Below, in pieces: positions 63,393 to 64,000 of a stretch of DNA of 64,000 nucleotides (the first letter of the stretch is position 1; each line of letters starts with the position of its first letter). A program made the position numbers and the translations under genes. Below the pieces are notes generated by a model. The model was not told the DNA's origin and ran no database searches. It saw nothing but the letters and a program-made list of their open reading frames with translations. This DNA comes from Pseudocercospora fijiensis CIRAD86 (Eukaryota > Ascomycota > Dothideomycetes > Mycosphaerellales > Mycosphaerellaceae), in contig NW_006921532.1 in the NCBI RefSeq assembly GCF_000340215.1, positions 8,685,409-8,749,408 of the forward strand. Direction: 5' to 3'.

Positions 63393-64000
63393 CTTTGCGG
63401 CCGCTTATCTGATGTTCCTCTCGCTAATTCGCGATCGATATTGCGGACTCTTCTGGATGTAGATTCTGGTGTACGTCGTGTTCTACCCGCCTCTTCAGCC
63501 GCCGCTTTCGCTATACCATAGGTCGCTGTCGTTGTTCGCCGGAGTCGTGGACTCGCACAGTCGCGCTCACATTGGGCTCATGTCATGTCAGTGAACAGAG
63601 ACGAATCTGCAGGGGCGGAAGTGGTGGCATCCAATATCGCACACTTCTCCATGCACGGCGACGGTAGTCTGGCGCGCGCGATGTCACTCGCACGCAGCCT
63701 CTCCGAGCCAGTGGGAGCAAGAATCCTGCTGTCCACGAAGGAGAGCTCAGCTCCAAGCGCCGTGATGTGCTGGTCACATCCAATCACGCCTCGAGGACGC
63801 AGTTTCTTGGCAAAAGCGGAGCCTTCGGCAGTGGGTTGGGCGGGAAGGAGTGCATCCCATCGATCGACCTGGCCCCATTCCTTCAATCACGCACATCTCG
63901 GTCGTGAGACGGGCTGACCAGGCACATACAGTGGCAGAATGTAGACATCGTCATCGACATGTCGTGAGACAGCGAGAAGACACGCGTGTTCTTCTGCGGA
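63393..64000. other. Right-edge intergenic DNA
   Basis: Promoter side of the membrane protein gene. Overlapping open frames at 63578-63917 on both strands have no motif. A gene may begin beyond the window. Confidence 0.35.

Overview
The window is nuclear DNA of a filamentous ascomycete fungus. Reasons: genes are dense and mostly intron-poor, with short introns (about 47-106 bp, GT...AG, visible CTAAC/CTGAC-type branch points). There is an HSP9/12 protein, a secreted pepsin-like protease and an F-box protein of fungal type. The transposon DNA is drained of CA/TG dinucleotides and full of TAG stops, the signature of repeat-induced point mutation (RIP). A Dothideomycete such as a Mycosphaerella relative would fit, but that is inference.

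Layout. 1-9.56 kb is an AT-rich RIP-ruined block: two nested Ty3/gypsy LTR retrotransposons, both on the minus strand, with a 1.36-kb direct repeat between them. 9.9-26.8 kb is gene-dense: HSP9/12 stress protein, mitochondrial fumarase, DNA primase large subunit with an MCB box, secreted aspartic protease, an unknown small protein, a membrane-anchored alpha/beta hydrolase, a SWC3-like chromatin protein, an unknown acidic protein, a vacuolar-type MFS transporter, mitoribosomal bL36m and cytosolic uS17. 27.5-27.9 kb holds a 76-residue mitofissin (Atg44) homologue in three exons. 28.3-29.1 kb is a second small RIP island. 29.7-39.9 kb: mitoribosomal mS26, the ribosome-assembly GTPase NOG2, a Srs2-type helicase, a ubiquitin protease and an ER FKBP. 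40.4-47.7 kb: F-box protein, eL14, NAC-alpha, ATP synthase subunit d and a C2H2 transcription factor. 47.7-53.1 kb is a gene desert with many short tandem repeats. 53.1-64 kb: membrane-anchored amidohydrolase, a small cysteine-rich secreted protein (candidate effector), exportin-T and a four-helix membrane protein.

Most genes are unlinked housekeeping functions; there is no biosynthetic cluster or defence island. A translation and ribosome theme recurs: uS17, eL14, NAC-alpha, NOG2, exportin-T, bL36m and mS26, with two divergent promoters each pairing a cytosolic with a mitochondrial ribosome gene.

The strongest hidden signal is inside the 331-bp NOG2 intron. It folds by eye into two H/ACA-type hairpins whose guide pockets match the two helix-69 uridines of 25S rRNA that yeast snR191 modifies, and yeast snR191 also lies in the NOG2 intron. 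It is an RNA gene that ORF-based annotation misses. I did not find a convincing wholly new system.
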